A stretch of 64,000 nucleotides of DNA from Enchytraeus crypticus (Eukaryota > Annelida > Clitellata > Enchytraeida > Enchytraeidae): positions 479,501 to 543,500 of the forward strand of contig CAJHZI010000679.1 of assembly GCA_905160935.1 (NCBI GenBank), given 5' to 3'. Both the position numbers and the translations under genes were made by a program. Below are positions 63,872 through 64,000 of this stretch, piece by piece (position 1 is the stretch's first letter; each line of letters begins with the position of its first letter). Under the pieces are notes generated by a model. The model searched no databases. It was not told where the DNA came from and worked only from the letters and a program-made list of their open reading frames with translations.

Positions 63872-63950
63872 TGTGAACGGAAGATAGAGTCCATAGAAGC
63901 GCTTTCATATTCCGAATTTAGTTCATTAAAAGTAGAAAATAAATTTAAAA
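63872..63950 (+). repeat. Dispersed repeat family H
   Basis: tgtgtgaacggaagatagag, gcgctttcatattc; matches 40292-40375. Confidence 0.5.
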
Positions 63951-64000
63951 AATAAAAAGCTTAATTATTAGAATTATAGTATGCTACGTACAAGAGTGAA

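Overview
This is a metazoan (eukaryotic) genomic window: AT-rich, with short exons separated by large repeat-filled introns, GT-AG splice sites, non-LTR retrotransposon debris, several tRNA-like SINE families and many microsatellites. Nothing in it is bacterial. The mix suggests a marine invertebrate, possibly a lophotrochozoan, but I cannot name the species from sequence alone.

The left 36 kb is one minus-strand gene. I could chain 32 exons between 36269 and 1671 with matching splice phases, giving an open fragment of 2406 residues that ends in a stop. It is almost entirely coiled coil, and exons 5 and 6 carry the signature of the MTCL/SOGA family (microtubule cross-linking factor), including [14 protein letters not shown]. 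The tail is Ser/Thr-rich and basic. Most exons are phase 0-0 and whole multiples of three. The 5' end lies further right and was not resolved; an orphan exon at 44666-44785 is one candidate.

The middle (36.3-52 kb) shows no confident gene. It holds 16-30 bp tandem repeats, LINE and SINE copies, and an 843 bp foldback element set in a TA microsatellite. On the plus strand at 52228-57548 is a three-exon gene for a predicted secreted 222-residue protein with a signal peptide, a symmetric CX4CX11CX4C motif and several dibasic sites, one of them a Gly-Arg-Arg amidation-type site. It looks like a prohormone or small secreted cystine-containing protein of no family I recognise. From 57.6 to 62.1 kb there are repeats only, including a 22 bp satellite. 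At 62148-63207 lie the last two exons of another minus-strand gene that runs off the right edge and is not recognised.

Mobile elements: a complete non-autonomous hAT-like element with perfect 8 bp target duplications (15201-16597); 5'-truncated LINE pieces whose 3' ends run into (GA)n; and dispersed SINE-like families, here called A, B, C, D, E, F and H. The oddest pattern is that at least seven exon edges (splice site plus adjoining exon and intron bases) are copied in tandem into the neighbouring intron, giving decoy or alternative splice sites next to real ones.
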